Source: Nitratireductor kimnyeongensis (lineage in GTDB: Bacteria; Pseudomonadota; Alphaproteobacteria; Rhizobiales; Rhizobiaceae). From it: a stretch of DNA of 64,000 nucleotides. The position numbers and the translations under genes are program-made. The stretch's first letter is position 1. The number at the start of each line of letters is the position of its first letter. Positions 1-8,787 of this stretch are shown piece by piece. The DNA is taken from assembly GCF_019891395.1 (NCBI RefSeq), contig NZ_CP078144.1, positions 186,001 through 250,000 on the forward strand, read 5' to 3'. Below the pieces are notes generated by a model that was not told the origin of the DNA, did no database searches, and saw only the letters and a program-made list of their open reading frames with translations.

Positions 1-472
1 CGACCTCAAGACCAGGCACATCCAGCGGCATGCTGGAAAAGCCGAGCTCGGCGCCGCCGGAACCCACTTCCTGCGCAACCCGGTTGGGCAGATATTGTGC
101 GATTTGGATTTCAGGCGGCAGTTTCTCGACGGCGAATTGGGACAGCGCGGAGGGAATGACGCCGGTGGCAATGGCGGATGTCGCCGCCACCTGCAATGTG
201 CGGCCACGGCCCGAGGCGATCGCGCGGGCACGCGCAGCCAGACCGGTGAGGGAGTTGAGAACGCGCCGGGCTTCTTCTTCAAAGGCAATGCCCTCGTCCG
301 ACAGCATGACACGCCGGCCGGCGCGCTGGAGAAGTGAAAAGCCGAGCTTTGCTTCAAGCTCCTGGATGGTGCGGGTGACGGACGGCTGTGAGCGCTCCAG
401 CAGCACCGCCGCTTTGGTGATGCTTCCTGTTTCGGCAACGGCCAGAAAAGTCTGAAGGTCCCGCGTCTCCAT
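1..472 (-). CDS. LysR-family transcriptional regulator, N-terminal part
   Basis: The visible 157 residues start with METRDLQTFLAVAETGS and carry the classical LysR winged helix-turn-helix in the first 60 residues (SITKAAVLLERSQPSVTRTI, then LEAKLGFSLLQRAGRR). The beginning of the periplasmic-binding-protein-like effector domain follows (LQVAATSAIATGVIPSALS). The gene runs off the left edge, so the effector pocket cannot be read. It lies downstream of, and on the same strand as, the sodium symporter gene, and may regulate it or a gene outside the window. The family is clear; the target is unknown. Confidence 0.93.
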   Translation of the reverse strand, partial: METRDLQTFLAVAETGSITKAAVLLERSQPSVTRTIQELEAKLGFSLLQRAGRRVMLSDEGIAFEEEARRVLNSLTGLAARARAIASGRGRTLQVAATSAIATGVIPSALSQFAVEKLPPEIQIAQYLPNRVAQEVGSGGAELGFSSMPLDVPGLEV

Positions 473-583
473 CGTTTATATGCTATATGAATGAATTCAG
501 ATAATCCATCCAAAATTGACATACATCAATGCGCGCTTGAAAAGGGCGGATGCAGCTGCGGGTTGCTTCCTCGCTCCTCGGCT

Positions 584-1927
584 TCAAATGAAGCCGAGGC
601 CATTGACCAGTATCATCAGGATAGCGACGGGCGCGATAAAGCGGATAATCAGCCGCCACGCTCCCACCAGAGCTGGAGCCAGAGCCGAACCATCTCGGAG
701 TTCCTCTTCGCCTTCTTGCTTCATAACCCAGCCGAGGAACAGGGCAACCAGAAGCCCGCCGAGCGGCAGCGTGATGTTGTTGGTGAGGAAATCCAGTGCA
801 TCGAAGAGCACCTGTCCACCGATGGTGAAGCCGGACATCACGCCGAGGCTGAGAGATGCGGGCACGGCCAGGGCGAAAGTGGCCACGCCTGCAGACACGG
901 CCACTTTCTTTCTGTTGGCGCCGCTTTCGTCCATGAAATAGGCAATGACCACTTCAAGCAGCGCAACAGCGCTGGTCAGCGCGGCGATGGCCAGCAGGAA
1001 GAAGAACAGCGTTGCGAAAAGAAAACCGAAGGGCATCTGCGCGAAAATGGATGGCAGGGTGATGAAGGTGAGCCCGGGTCCTGCCGTCGGTGCGGCTCCG
1101 AAGGCGAAGACCGCCGGCAGAATGACCAGCCCGGACAACACGGCGACGAGCGCATCCAGAACCGTAACGGCAAGGGCGGAACCGGCAATATCGTCATGGC
1201 GCTGCATGTAGGAGCCATAGGTGATCATGGCCCCCATGCCGAGCGAGAGGGAGAAGAAGGCCTGCCCCAGGGCAGCCAGCAAAGTGCCCCATGTTACCTT
1301 GGAGAAGTCAGGCTCCAGAAAGAAGGCAATGCCTTCGCCTGCTCCCTCCAGCGTAACGGAGCGCACGACCAGAACGAGCAGAACAACAAACAATGCCGGC
1401 ATGAGGATGCGCGCGGCACGTTCGATCCCGCTGGCGACACCGCCGAGCGCGACAAAGACGGTCAACCCGATAAACAGGGCAGTGTATAAGACGGGTTCGA
1501 GCGGATCGGTGATGAAGGCATAGAATACAGCGCCGATCGCCTCGGAGTTTGCCGTCAGGATGGTCCCGGTGATCGACTTGATCATGTAGGCGAGGGTCCA
1601 TCCGGCGATCACACAATAGAATGAGAGGATCAAGAAGGCTGTGAGTATGCTCATATAGCCAACCAGCGGCCAGGCGCCACCGGCGAGTTTTCTGAAAGCA
1701 CCAGCCGGATCGCGTTGTGTCGCCCGGCCGATTATCAGCTCAGCGATCAGGACAGAAACGCCAATCGAAAAGACGATGCCGAGATAGATCAGCAAAAACG
1801 CTCCGCCGCCATTCTCCCCGGTGACATAGGGAAAGCGCCAGACATTTCCCAGGCCCACAGCCGAGCCGGCGGCAGCAAGAATGAACCCCATTCTGGAGGT
1901 CCAGTGTTCGCGAGATGGATTCATCAT
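584..1927 (-). CDS. SNF-family sodium-dependent transporter (NSS)
   Basis: This 447-residue inner-membrane protein has the neurotransmitter:sodium symporter signature GSAVGLGNVWRFPY at residues 21-34. That is the unwound first helix that binds Na+ and substrate in LeuT-like proteins. About eleven or twelve hydrophobic helices follow, which is normal for bacterial family members. Such proteins import amino acids or related amines using the sodium gradient. The substrate here cannot be told from sequence. A second ATG follows the first directly and no strong ribosome-binding site is seen, so the start is uncertain by one codon. The LysR gene lies downstream on the same strand. Confidence 0.93.
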   Translation of the reverse strand: MMNPSREHWTSRMGFILAAAGSAVGLGNVWRFPYVTGENGGGAFLLIYLGIVFSIGVSVLIAELIIGRATQRDPAGAFRKLAGGAWPLVGYMSILTAFLILSFYCVIAGWTLAYMIKSITGTILTANSEAIGAVFYAFITDPLEPVLYTALFIGLTVFVALGGVASGIERAARILMPALFVVLLVLVVRSVTLEGAGEGIAFFLEPDFSKVTWGTLLAALGQAFFSLSLGMGAMITYGSYMQRHDDIAGSALAVTVLDALVAVLSGLVILPAVFAFGAAPTAGPGLTFITLPSIFAQMPFGFLFATLFFFLLAIAALTSAVALLEVVIAYFMDESGANRKKVAVSAGVATFALAVPASLSLGVMSGFTIGGQVLFDALDFLTNNITLPLGGLLVALFLGWVMKQEGEEELRDGSALAPALVGAWRLIIRFIAPVAILMILVNGLGFI

Positions 1928-2438
1928 TTCAAGGAGTCGTTATCTCAAGGTGAAATCTTTGCCTGAGCAGGAACCTTCCCGCTCATCGTGTGCCCGGTCG
2001 ACTTGAGGACGTCAAAAATGCGTTGCGTTTCTCCATGAATCGCTGACCATGGATCATTGGCAGTAGGAAATGACCATAGCCGCTGGCGTGTATGGTCAAT
2101 CGTGCGATGGTGCCAAATCACTTTGGTCATCGGTACGCAACATTTGATGATCCGCAAATAGACTGTTCTGAATGTGTCCTTCATCGTCCGTCGACGCGCT
2201 TGCAATGTCATGTGAAAACCTGTCGACGGCAGAACGACGCGGATGCTCTTTCGTTGAAAGACCGGTCGACCTTGCTCATGGTGGTCTCATGATTCGAATT
2301 GCCCCACAATCAGCCGGAAAACGCCGCGCCCCAACATGTGGCAGCGCGATGTGTTTACGATGCCCGGCCTCATTGTGTGATATGTTCGAAGACCGTGGTT
2401 TGGTGGGTGTAGCCCGCCACCTTGGGGACGGTTGACCC
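1928..2438. other. intergenic region with repeated TGACCAT motif
   Basis: No convincing gene is seen in these 511 bases; short open frames on both strands have no recognisable content. An 8-bp inverted repeat, TGACCATA (2071-2078) and TATGGTCA (2091-2098), is separated by 12 bases. A third copy of TGACCAT lies at 2044-2050. The element is about 120-170 bases upstream of the symporter start and could be an operator, perhaps for the LysR protein. That is a guess from position only. Confidence 0.35.
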
Positions 2439-3107
2439 ATGGCAAACAACGCTCGGCGCAAGGATGATGCGGGCGCGGACACTCCTCTATTCGACCGTGA
2501 GCTGGAGCACCTGCCGCCGGCGCTGCGCTGGCGGGAATGGATGGCGCGTGTGGAAGCCGTCATTTTCGCCGCGTCTGAGCCGGTCTCGCGCGAGACATTG
2601 CTTCGTGTGGTCGGGCGTGACTGCAATGTTGATCTGTTGATCGAGGACATTCGCGCAGAACTCGCAGACCGGCCATACGAACTCGTGCATGTGGCAGGCG
2701 GGTGGCAGCATCGGACCCGCCCCTCACTTGCCGAGGCGATCCGCGCGGCATTCGGTATCGTCCAGCAGGGAGAAAATCTGAGCGACACCGACGCGCTTGT
2801 GCTGATGGCCGTGGCCTACTTTCAGCCGATCACGCGCGCAGAGCTCTCCAGGTTTTTCGCACGCGAAGTCTCACGCGATGTGATTGGCAAGTTGCGACGT
2901 GCGGACTTCATTGCTTCCGGTCCGCGAAGTCCTCAGCCCGGCGCGCCGTATACCTATGTAACCACAACGGCCTTCCTTGCCCATTTCGGGTTTGAAACGC
3001 TTAGGGATCTTCCTGACTTCGAAAAGCTGGAGGATGCAGGTCTCCTGAACAAGGAACGGCTTCTAGAGGACATCCCGGGCGTCGTGAGCCACGGTTGGGG
3101 CGGGTAA
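2439..3107 (+). CDS. ScpB-like SMC-associated winged-helix protein
   Basis: The 222-residue product has the ScpB/kleisin-interacting layout. An N-terminal winged helix (VEAVIFAASEPVSRETL, near residues 38-54) is followed by a second one (SDTDALVLMAVAYFQPITRA then SRDVIGKLRRADFIA and TYVTTTAFLAHFGF). In the canonical complex ScpB dimers bind ScpA and help SMC compact chromosomes. It is not next to an scpA-like gene, and rhizobia commonly carry a second ScpB-like paralog away from scpAB, so this is probably that paralog rather than the core subunit. The start at 2439 fits the domain start. Family assignment is firm; cellular role is inferred. Confidence 0.85.
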   Translation: MANNARRKDDAGADTPLFDRELEHLPPALRWREWMARVEAVIFAASEPVSRETLLRVVGRDCNVDLLIEDIRAELADRPYELVHVAGGWQHRTRPSLAEAIRAAFGIVQQGENLSDTDALVLMAVAYFQPITRAELSRFFAREVSRDVIGKLRRADFIASGPRSPQPGAPYTYVTTTAFLAHFGFETLRDLPDFEKLEDAGLLNKERLLEDIPGVVSHGWGG

Positions 3108-3280
3108 ACCCTTTCCGGCAGACTTCCCTGCCGCTGAGATGCGATTCTTTGGACTTCGACCCTGCTCTCTGAGATCAGCCCTGTTGCATACGTTGTTTCA
3201 GACCGTTCGAATCTCCATCACTTCCCGCGTTTCCTTGCTTTGCCTGTTGCGCTTGGTGCGTAATGCAGCCACTATGCATT

Positions 3281-3292
3281 AATGAATACATT
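3281..3292. promoter_or_regulatory. candidate GntR/FCD operator, site 1
   Basis: AATGAATACATT differs at one position from the perfect palindrome AATGTATACATT found at 11838-11849. It lies 18 bases upstream of the ATPase start and directly before its Shine-Dalgarno sequence, where a bound repressor could block transcription. The shared motif links the importer operon to the GntR regulator gene at 11900-12685. Binding is inferred. Confidence 0.5.
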
Positions 3293-3310
3293 AAGGAGGG
3301 AGGAGCCTTA

Positions 3311-4374
3311 ATGGCCACAGTGAAATTTCGCGATGTCCGCAAGGCGTTCGGGCAGGTGGAGGTTCTCCATGGCGTCTCAGTGGACATCGAGGAAGGACAG
3401 TTCGTCGTTCTGGTGGGACCGTCCGGCTGTGGCAAGTCGACCCTCCTGCGCATGTTGGCAGGCCTTGAGCACATCACCTCCGGAGAGATCGTGATCGGCG
3501 ATCGGGTTGTGAATGCGCTGCCGCCCAAGGAACGGGACATCGCCATGGTGTTCCAGAACTATGCGCTTTACCCACACCTCACGGTGGCCGAGAACATGGG
3601 TTTCTCACTCATGCTCAAGGGCGCATCCAAATCCGATATCGAGGCGAAGGTGCGCCCGGCGGCCGAGATCCTTGGTCTCACGCAATTGCTCGACCGCTAT
3701 CCGCGCCAGCTTTCCGGCGGCCAGCGCCAGCGCGTTGCCATGGGGCGGGCGATCGTGCGCGATCCGCAAGTGTTTCTCTTTGACGAGCCACTCTCGAATC
3801 TGGATGCCAAGCTGCGCGTTTCCATGCGTTCGGAAATCAAGAACCTGCACCAGCGGCTGAAAACGACGACCGTTTATGTGACCCATGACCAGATCGAGGC
3901 CATGACCATGGCCGACAAGATTGTCGTCATGCATGACGGCATTGTCGAGCAGGTGGGCGAACCGCTGGAGCTTTATGATCGGCCGGCCAATCTTTTCGTC
4001 GCGGGCTTCATCGGATCGCCGGCGATGAACATGACACCGGGCACGCTGGCGGAAGGTGAACCCGGCATGTTCGTCACGGGAGAGGGGCAACGCATTGCGG
4101 TGGCCAATGCCGGAGCGGCAAGACCCGGCCAGAAACTGATCTGCGGTATCCGGCCTGAAGCGATCCACCTGCGCGGCGACGTCGCCCTGCGAGTGAAGGT
4201 GGTCGAGCCGACAGGGTCTGAGCTCATGTCGTGGCTGAACTCGATGGCAATGAGATGACCTGCGTTTTCCGGGAACGCATCAAGGCCGGGCCGGGGGATG
4301 AATTGAAGGTCTCCATCGATCCGGAGGCGATCCATCTTTTCGATACGGAGGGAGGACAAAGGCTCTCAGCATGA
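3311..4374 (+). pseudogene. carbohydrate ABC importer ATPase (UgpC/MalK type), frameshifted
   Basis: The reading frame encodes a complete ATPase domain: Walker [10 protein letters not shown], signature LSGGQRQR, Walker B VFLFDEP and the switch His in TVYVTHDQ. The MalK-like regulatory domain follows. Near 4228 the frame breaks. The in-frame reading stops at 4258 with an unnatural tail, while the frame one base back continues with the expected family ending ([14 protein letters not shown] to HLFDTEGGQRLSA) and stops at 4372-4374. A single missing base explains this. The ATPase core is intact, so a shortened protein might still work, or the break may be a sequence error. ATG 3311 was chosen because of the strong AAGGAGGG just upstream. 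It heads an importer operon with the next three genes. Confidence 0.8.
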
Positions 4375-4381
4375 TCGGATT

Positions 4382-4405
4382 GGCGCCGCCGGGGAGGGCG
4401 GCGTC
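4382..4405 (+). repeat. stem-loop between ATPase and binding-protein genes
   Basis: GGCGCCGCC and GGCGGCGTC form a 9-bp stem (one G-T pair) around a 6-base loop. No T-run follows. It lies between the frameshifted ATPase and the solute-binding protein and may act in mRNA processing or partial termination. Confidence 0.4.
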
Positions 4406-4498
4406 AGGACAGGGCGTTTCGGCGCCTGGCGTTAATGCGGCAGTCAACCGTTTTGCGGCATCGGGAAGGTGCCAGCAAATTTGAGGAGGAGACGTGCA

Positions 4499-5815
4499 AT
4501 GACGATCAATCGCAGGAGATTTCTATCAGGCACGGCGGGTCTTGCCGCCGGGGGCCTCCTGGCGGGAACGCTGGGAACACGGCATTCGCTGGCGCAGGCG
4601 TCGGCATCGATGTTTACGCCGGAGGAAGGCGCGACGCTGCGCCTTCTGCGCTGGGTGCCTTTCGTGACAGGCGAAGAGGAGGCCTGGAACGCCAACACCG
4701 CCGCTTTCACCGAGGCGACGGGCGTGGAGGTGCGCATCGACCAGGAAAGCTGGGAAGACGTGCGTCCGAAAGCGGCGGTGGCGGCCAATGTCGGCTCGGG
4801 ACCGGACATGGTGATGAGCTGGTTCGACGATCCGTTCCAATATCCTGACAAGCTGGTGGACGTGACGGATCTGGCCAATGCGCTCGGCGAGGAGCATGGC
4901 GGCTGGTATGAGGGCCTTGAGGGCTACGCCCGGCAGGGCGACAAGTTCATCGCCATTCCGCTCTGCGCCATCGGCAACGCTATCTGCTATCGCGAGAGCC
5001 ACATGAAGGCGGCCGGTTTCAGCGAGTTCCCGCAGGACACGGACGGTTTCTTGGAACTGTGCAAGGCGATGAAGGCCAATGGCACGCCGGCCGGCTTTCC
5101 GCATGGCAAGGCGGTGGGCGACGGTAACAACTACGCGCACTGGCTCTTGTGGAGCCATGGGGGCATGACCGTCGATGAAAGCGGTGCGGTGGCGATCAAC
5201 AGCCCTGAAACCAAGGCAGCCATCGACTATGCGAAGGCGCTCTACGAGACTTTCATTCCGGGCACGGAAAGCTGGCTCGACATCAACAACAACCGGGCAT
5301 TTCTTGCCGGCGAGGTGTCGCTGACGGCCAATGGCGTTTCACTTTACTATGCTGCGGCGAAGGATGAGGCCCTGAAAGAGATCGCCGAGGACATCCGCAC
5401 TACCAACCTGCCGATCGGGCCGGTGGGCAAATCGGTGGAACTACACCAGACCTCGACGCTTTCGATCTTCAACCATTGCCAGTATCCGCAGGCGGCCAAG
5501 GCCAATATCGCCTTCATGTATCAGGCTGAGCGCATGAATGCGTGGCTGGAAGGCGCGAGCGCCTATTGCTGCCAGGCGCTCAAGGCTTTCGAGAGCAATC
5601 CCGTCTGGACCTCGAACCCGGTTCACGCTCCCTATGCCAAGGCTTCGGCTTCGCTGCGGCCCAACGGCTATGCAGGCCCGCTCGGACCGGCATCCGCAGG
5701 TGTCATGGCTGATTATGTTCTCGTCGACATGTTCGCTGAGGCGGTGACCGGACAACGCACGCCCGAAGAGGCCATTGCCAATGCGGAGCGGCGCATCGCG
5801 CGCTACTACCGCTGA
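4499..5815 (+). CDS. carbohydrate ABC transporter substrate-binding protein (Tat signal)
   Basis: The 438-residue product starts with a twin-arginine signal (NRRRFLSGTAGLAAGGL) and an alanine-rich cleavage region ending near SLAQ. It is therefore likely exported folded to the periplasm. The rest has the family 1 carbohydrate-binding-protein style (LRLLRWVPFVTGEEEAWN; GPDMVMSWFDDPFQYP). ATG 4499 is preceded by GAGGAGGAGA and keeps the signal peptide near the start. The gene sits between the ATPase and two permeases, so it is the receptor of this importer. Its ligand is unknown; the surrounding enzymes suggest a sugar acid or pentose. Confidence 0.92.
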   Translation: MTINRRRFLSGTAGLAAGGLLAGTLGTRHSLAQASASMFTPEEGATLRLLRWVPFVTGEEEAWNANTAAFTEATGVEVRIDQESWEDVRPKAAVAANVGSGPDMVMSWFDDPFQYPDKLVDVTDLANALGEEHGGWYEGLEGYARQGDKFIAIPLCAIGNAICYRESHMKAAGFSEFPQDTDGFLELCKAMKANGTPAGFPHGKAVGDGNNYAHWLLWSHGGMTVDESGAVAINSPETKAAIDYAKALYETFIPGTESWLDINNNRAFLAGEVSLTANGVSLYYAAAKDEALKEIAEDIRTTNLPIGPVGKSVELHQTSTLSIFNHCQYPQAAKANIAFMYQAERMNAWLEGASAYCCQALKAFESNPVWTSNPVHAPYAKASASLRPNGYAGPLGPASAGVMADYVLVDMFAEAVTGQRTPEEAIANAERRIARYYR

Positions 5816-5822
5816 TGGACTG

Positions 5823-5849
5823 GCGGCGCCGGCTGACCGTCGGCGCTGC
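5823..5849 (+). repeat. stem-loop after substrate-binding protein gene
   Basis: An 11-bp stem, with G-T pairs, closes a 5-base loop eight bases after the binding-protein stop. Hairpins here often protect the abundant binding-protein mRNA from 3' decay while permease genes downstream are expressed less. There is no T-tract, so full termination is unlikely. Confidence 0.5.
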
Positions 5850-5888
5850 TGCTTCACGAGGTCAGTATCAAAAAAGGCAGGATGACCC

Positions 5889-6818
5889 ATGCAGGCCAGG
5901 CCCGCGCGTTCAACATCGATCCTCGGATGGTTTCTGGAAAGCCGCAACGGGCTCGGGCTTCTGTTCATGCTGCCGGCGGCGGTTTTCCTTCTGTGCTTTC
6001 TCACCTATCCGCTGGGGCTGGGCGTGTGGCTGGGCTTTACGGATGCGCGGATCGGGCGCGAGGGTATTTTCGTCGGGCTCGAAAACTATATCTGGTTGTT
6101 TGACGATCCGGTCTTCTGGCTCTCCGTCTTCAACACCATGCTTTACACCGTGGTGGCCTCCATTCTGAAATTCGTGCTGGGGCTCTGGCTGGCGCTGATC
6201 CTGAATCAGCACCTGCCGTTCAAGACGTTCTTCCGAGCCATCATCCTTCTACCCTGGGTGGTGCCGACCGTGCTTTCGGCGCTGGCTTTCTGGTGGATCT
6301 ACGATTCCCAGTTCTCGATCATTTCCTATGTGCTGATCAATCTCGGTGTCATCAGCGAGCCGATCAATTTTCTTGGCGATCCGGGCATGGCACGGGCATC
6401 GGTGATTGCGGCCAATGTCTGGCGCGGCATTCCCTTTGTGGCGATTTCACTTCTGGCCGGTCTGCAGACCATACCGCAATCGCTCAATGAAGCGGCAGCG
6501 CTGGATGGTGCAACGTCGTGGCAGCGCTTTACCAAGATCACTCTCCCGCTTCTGACGCCGATCATCGCCGTGGTGATGACGTTTTCGGTGCTGTTCACCT
6601 TCACTGACTTTCAGCTCATCTATGTGCTGACGCGAGGCGGGCCGGTTAACGCCACCCATCTGATGGCAACCCTTTCCTTCCAGCGCGCCATTCCCGGCGG
6701 ACAACTGGGCGAAGGCGCGGCGATTGCCGTGGCGATGATCCCCTTCCTGCTGGCGGCGATCCTGTTTTCCTTCTTCGGATTGCAGCGTCGCAAATGGCAG
6801 CAGGGCGGCGGCGATTGA
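5889..6818 (+). CDS. carbohydrate ABC transporter permease 1
   Basis: This 309-residue membrane protein is of the MalF/UgpA type. It has six main hydrophobic helices beginning with FMLPAAVFLLCFLTYPLGLG and the EAA loop NEAALDGATSWQRFTKITLP, read as QSLNEAAALDGA near residues 198-209, which contacts the ATPase. It follows the binding protein by 73 bases and is followed by the second permease after 11 bases. It forms half of the channel of this importer. Family is certain, substrate is not. Confidence 0.93.
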   Translation: MQARPARSTSILGWFLESRNGLGLLFMLPAAVFLLCFLTYPLGLGVWLGFTDARIGREGIFVGLENYIWLFDDPVFWLSVFNTMLYTVVASILKFVLGLWLALILNQHLPFKTFFRAIILLPWVVPTVLSALAFWWIYDSQFSIISYVLINLGVISEPINFLGDPGMARASVIAANVWRGIPFVAISLLAGLQTIPQSLNEAAALDGATSWQRFTKITLPLLTPIIAVVMTFSVLFTFTDFQLIYVLTRGGPVNATHLMATLSFQRAIPGGQLGEGAAIAVAMIPFLLAAILFSFFGLQRRKWQQGGGD

Positions 6819-6829
6819 GGAGGACGGCC

Positions 6830-7732
6830 ATGAGCGAGATCACCCAAAACACAAAACAGGCCGGTCTTCATGACGATTCGGAAGGTATGGAACAGTTCAA
6901 CACGCTGCCGCGGCGGATCGTGACGGTCTATCTGCCGCTGGCGGTGTTCATTTTCGTGCTTCTGTTTCCGTTTTACTGGATGGCGATCACCGCCATCAAA
7001 CCGGATTACCAGCTCACGGATTACAAAAACTACAGTCCATTCTGGGTGATTGAGCCGACATTTGAACATGTGAAATTCCTGCTGTTCGAAACCTCCTATC
7101 CGGGCTGGCTGTGGAACACGATGCTGGTGTCGTTTGCCTCAACCTTCATCTCGCTCGCCGCGTCGGTCTTCGCCGCCTACGCAATCGAGCGGGTGCGGTT
7201 CACCGGTGCGCGGGTGACAGGGTTGATGATCTTTCTCGCCTATCTCGTGCCGCCATCCATCCTGTTCATTCCGCTGGCTTTCATCGTGTTCAAGGTCGGA
7301 ATCTTCGATTCACGCCTGGCTCTGATCCTGACCTATCCGACCTTTCTGATCCCGTTCTGCACCTGGCTTCTGATGGGGTACTTCCGCAGCATTCCCTTCG
7401 AGCTGGAGGAAAGCGCGCTGGTGGACGGGGCGACGCGCTGGCAGATCCTCACCAAGGTTATCCTGCCTCTGGCCGTGCCCGGCCTCATCTCGGCCGGCAT
7501 CTTCGCGTTCACGCTGTCGTGGAACGAGTTCATCTATGCGCTGACCTTTATCTCCTCGTCGGAAAACAAGACGGTGCCTGTCGGCGTTCTGACGGAGCTG
7601 GTGCGCGGCGACATTTATGAGTGGGGGGCGCTGATGTCGGGGGCGTTGCTTGGCTCCCTGCCCGTGGTGATCCTCTATTCATTCTTTGTCGATTATTACG
7701 TCTCGTCCATGACCGGTGCGGTGAAGGAATGA
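6830..7732 (+). CDS. carbohydrate ABC transporter permease 2
   Basis: This 300-residue MalG/UgpE-type inner-membrane permease has the EAA loop ELEESALVDGATRWQ about two thirds along and six hydrophobic helices (VYLPLAVFIFVLLFPFYW first). ATG 6830 is chosen because GAGGAGG lies just upstream. An earlier in-frame ATG would overlap the previous gene and adds a basic tail unlike the family. It pairs with the upstream permease to form the channel. Confidence 0.93.
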   Translation: MSEITQNTKQAGLHDDSEGMEQFNTLPRRIVTVYLPLAVFIFVLLFPFYWMAITAIKPDYQLTDYKNYSPFWVIEPTFEHVKFLLFETSYPGWLWNTMLVSFASTFISLAASVFAAYAIERVRFTGARVTGLMIFLAYLVPPSILFIPLAFIVFKVGIFDSRLALILTYPTFLIPFCTWLLMGYFRSIPFELEESALVDGATRWQILTKVILPLAVPGLISAGIFAFTLSWNEFIYALTFISSSENKTVPVGVLTELVRGDIYEWGALMSGALLGSLPVVILYSFFVDYYVSSMTGAVKE

Positions 7733-7758
7733 CAACTCTGCGTTTCTGGGGGTAAGCG

Positions 7759-8658
7759 ATGCAGGTGATGGTGATCGGCCTCGGGTCGATGGGAATGGGG
7801 GCGGCGCTTTCGCTTCTGCGTGCCGGGCATGAGGTTTTCGGCGTGGACCCACGCAGTGATGCCTGCGCTCAGCTGGCCAATGCGGGGGCCAAAGAAACCG
7901 GCTCGCGAGGGCTGGATTTCGCCTCTCGTGCCGAGGCCGTTTTGATCCTCACTGTCAACGCGGAGCAGGTGGAAAGCGTTCTCTTCGGGGAGGAGGGAAT
8001 TGCTGGCAAATTACCTCCTGGAACGCCGGTGATGATCTCGTCAACTGTATCGGCGGACGATGCACGGCGGTTTGGCCTGGAGTTGGAGCACGCGGGGCAC
8101 ATCATGCTCGACGCTCCGGTTTCGGGTGGACCGGTCAAGGCGCGAGAGGGCGCGATGACGGTGATGGCGGCGGGGCGGGAAGAGGCCTTCGCGCGGCTTG
8201 CGCCGGTGCTGGATGCAGTGGCGGAACGTGTTTTTCGCATTTCCGAGAGGATTGGCGACGGGGCAGCCGTCAAGGTCATCCACCAGCTTCTGGCCGGTGT
8301 GCATATCGCCGCTGGCGCGGAGGCCATGGCGCTGGCCGCACGTGCCGGCATTCCGCTCGACACCATGTATGAGGTGGTGATCAACGCGGCCGGCAATTCC
8401 TGGATGTTTGAAAACCGTATGCGCCATGTGGTGGACGGGGACTACACACCGCATTCGATGGTCGACATTTTCGTGAAAGACCTTGGTCTCGTCACAGAGA
8501 CAGGGCGAGCGCTCAGATTTCCTCTGCCGCTCGCCTCGACGGCCTACACGATGTTTGCCTCCGCCAGCACGGCAGGCTATGGCCAATGGGATGACAGCGC
8601 CGTGATCAAGGTGTTTCCGGGTATCACTTTGCCGGGTGACGAGGGGGAGGAAAGGTAG
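7759..8658 (+). CDS. ltnD: L-threonate dehydrogenase-like NAD-dependent oxidoreductase
   Basis: The 299-residue protein belongs to the beta-hydroxyacid dehydrogenase family. It has the Rossmann motif GLGSMGMG (7-14), the substrate-binding DAPVSGGPVKA and the catalytic-lysine segment GAAVKVIHQLLAG. The central and C-terminal blocks (GAEAMALAARAGIPLD, NAAGNSWMFENRM, MVDIFVKDLGLV) match what I know of LtnD, which oxidises the C2 hydroxyl of L-threonate. It follows the second permease by 26 bases, so the importer probably brings in its substrate or a relative. The usual partners OtnK, OtnC and OtnI are not nearby, so a different substrate is possible. Confidence 0.82.
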   Translation: MQVMVIGLGSMGMGAALSLLRAGHEVFGVDPRSDACAQLANAGAKETGSRGLDFASRAEAVLILTVNAEQVESVLFGEEGIAGKLPPGTPVMISSTVSADDARRFGLELEHAGHIMLDAPVSGGPVKAREGAMTVMAAGREEAFARLAPVLDAVAERVFRISERIGDGAAVKVIHQLLAGVHIAAGAEAMALAARAGIPLDTMYEVVINAAGNSWMFENRMRHVVDGDYTPHSMVDIFVKDLGLVTETGRALRFPLPLASTAYTMFASASTAGYGQWDDSAVIKVFPGITLPGDEGEER

Positions 8659-8787
8659 CCGCGGGATATCCGCCACATCCCCTTGCGATGGGGGCCATCA
8701 CACCTATATTGCCATCGAAAGCGAGGACGACCTCCCCCATTCCGGGAATCAAATCGGGACGGCCCGAGAATCAATCGGGGAGCAAGA

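Noticed and set aside
491..1489. 332-codon open frame on the plus strand
   Set aside because: Antisense to the sodium symporter; low-complexity Gln/Glu/Gly-rich translation.
1945..2211. 88-codon frame as a possible small gene in the intergenic region
   Set aside because: No ribosome-binding site, no motif, and competing frames of similar length overlap it.
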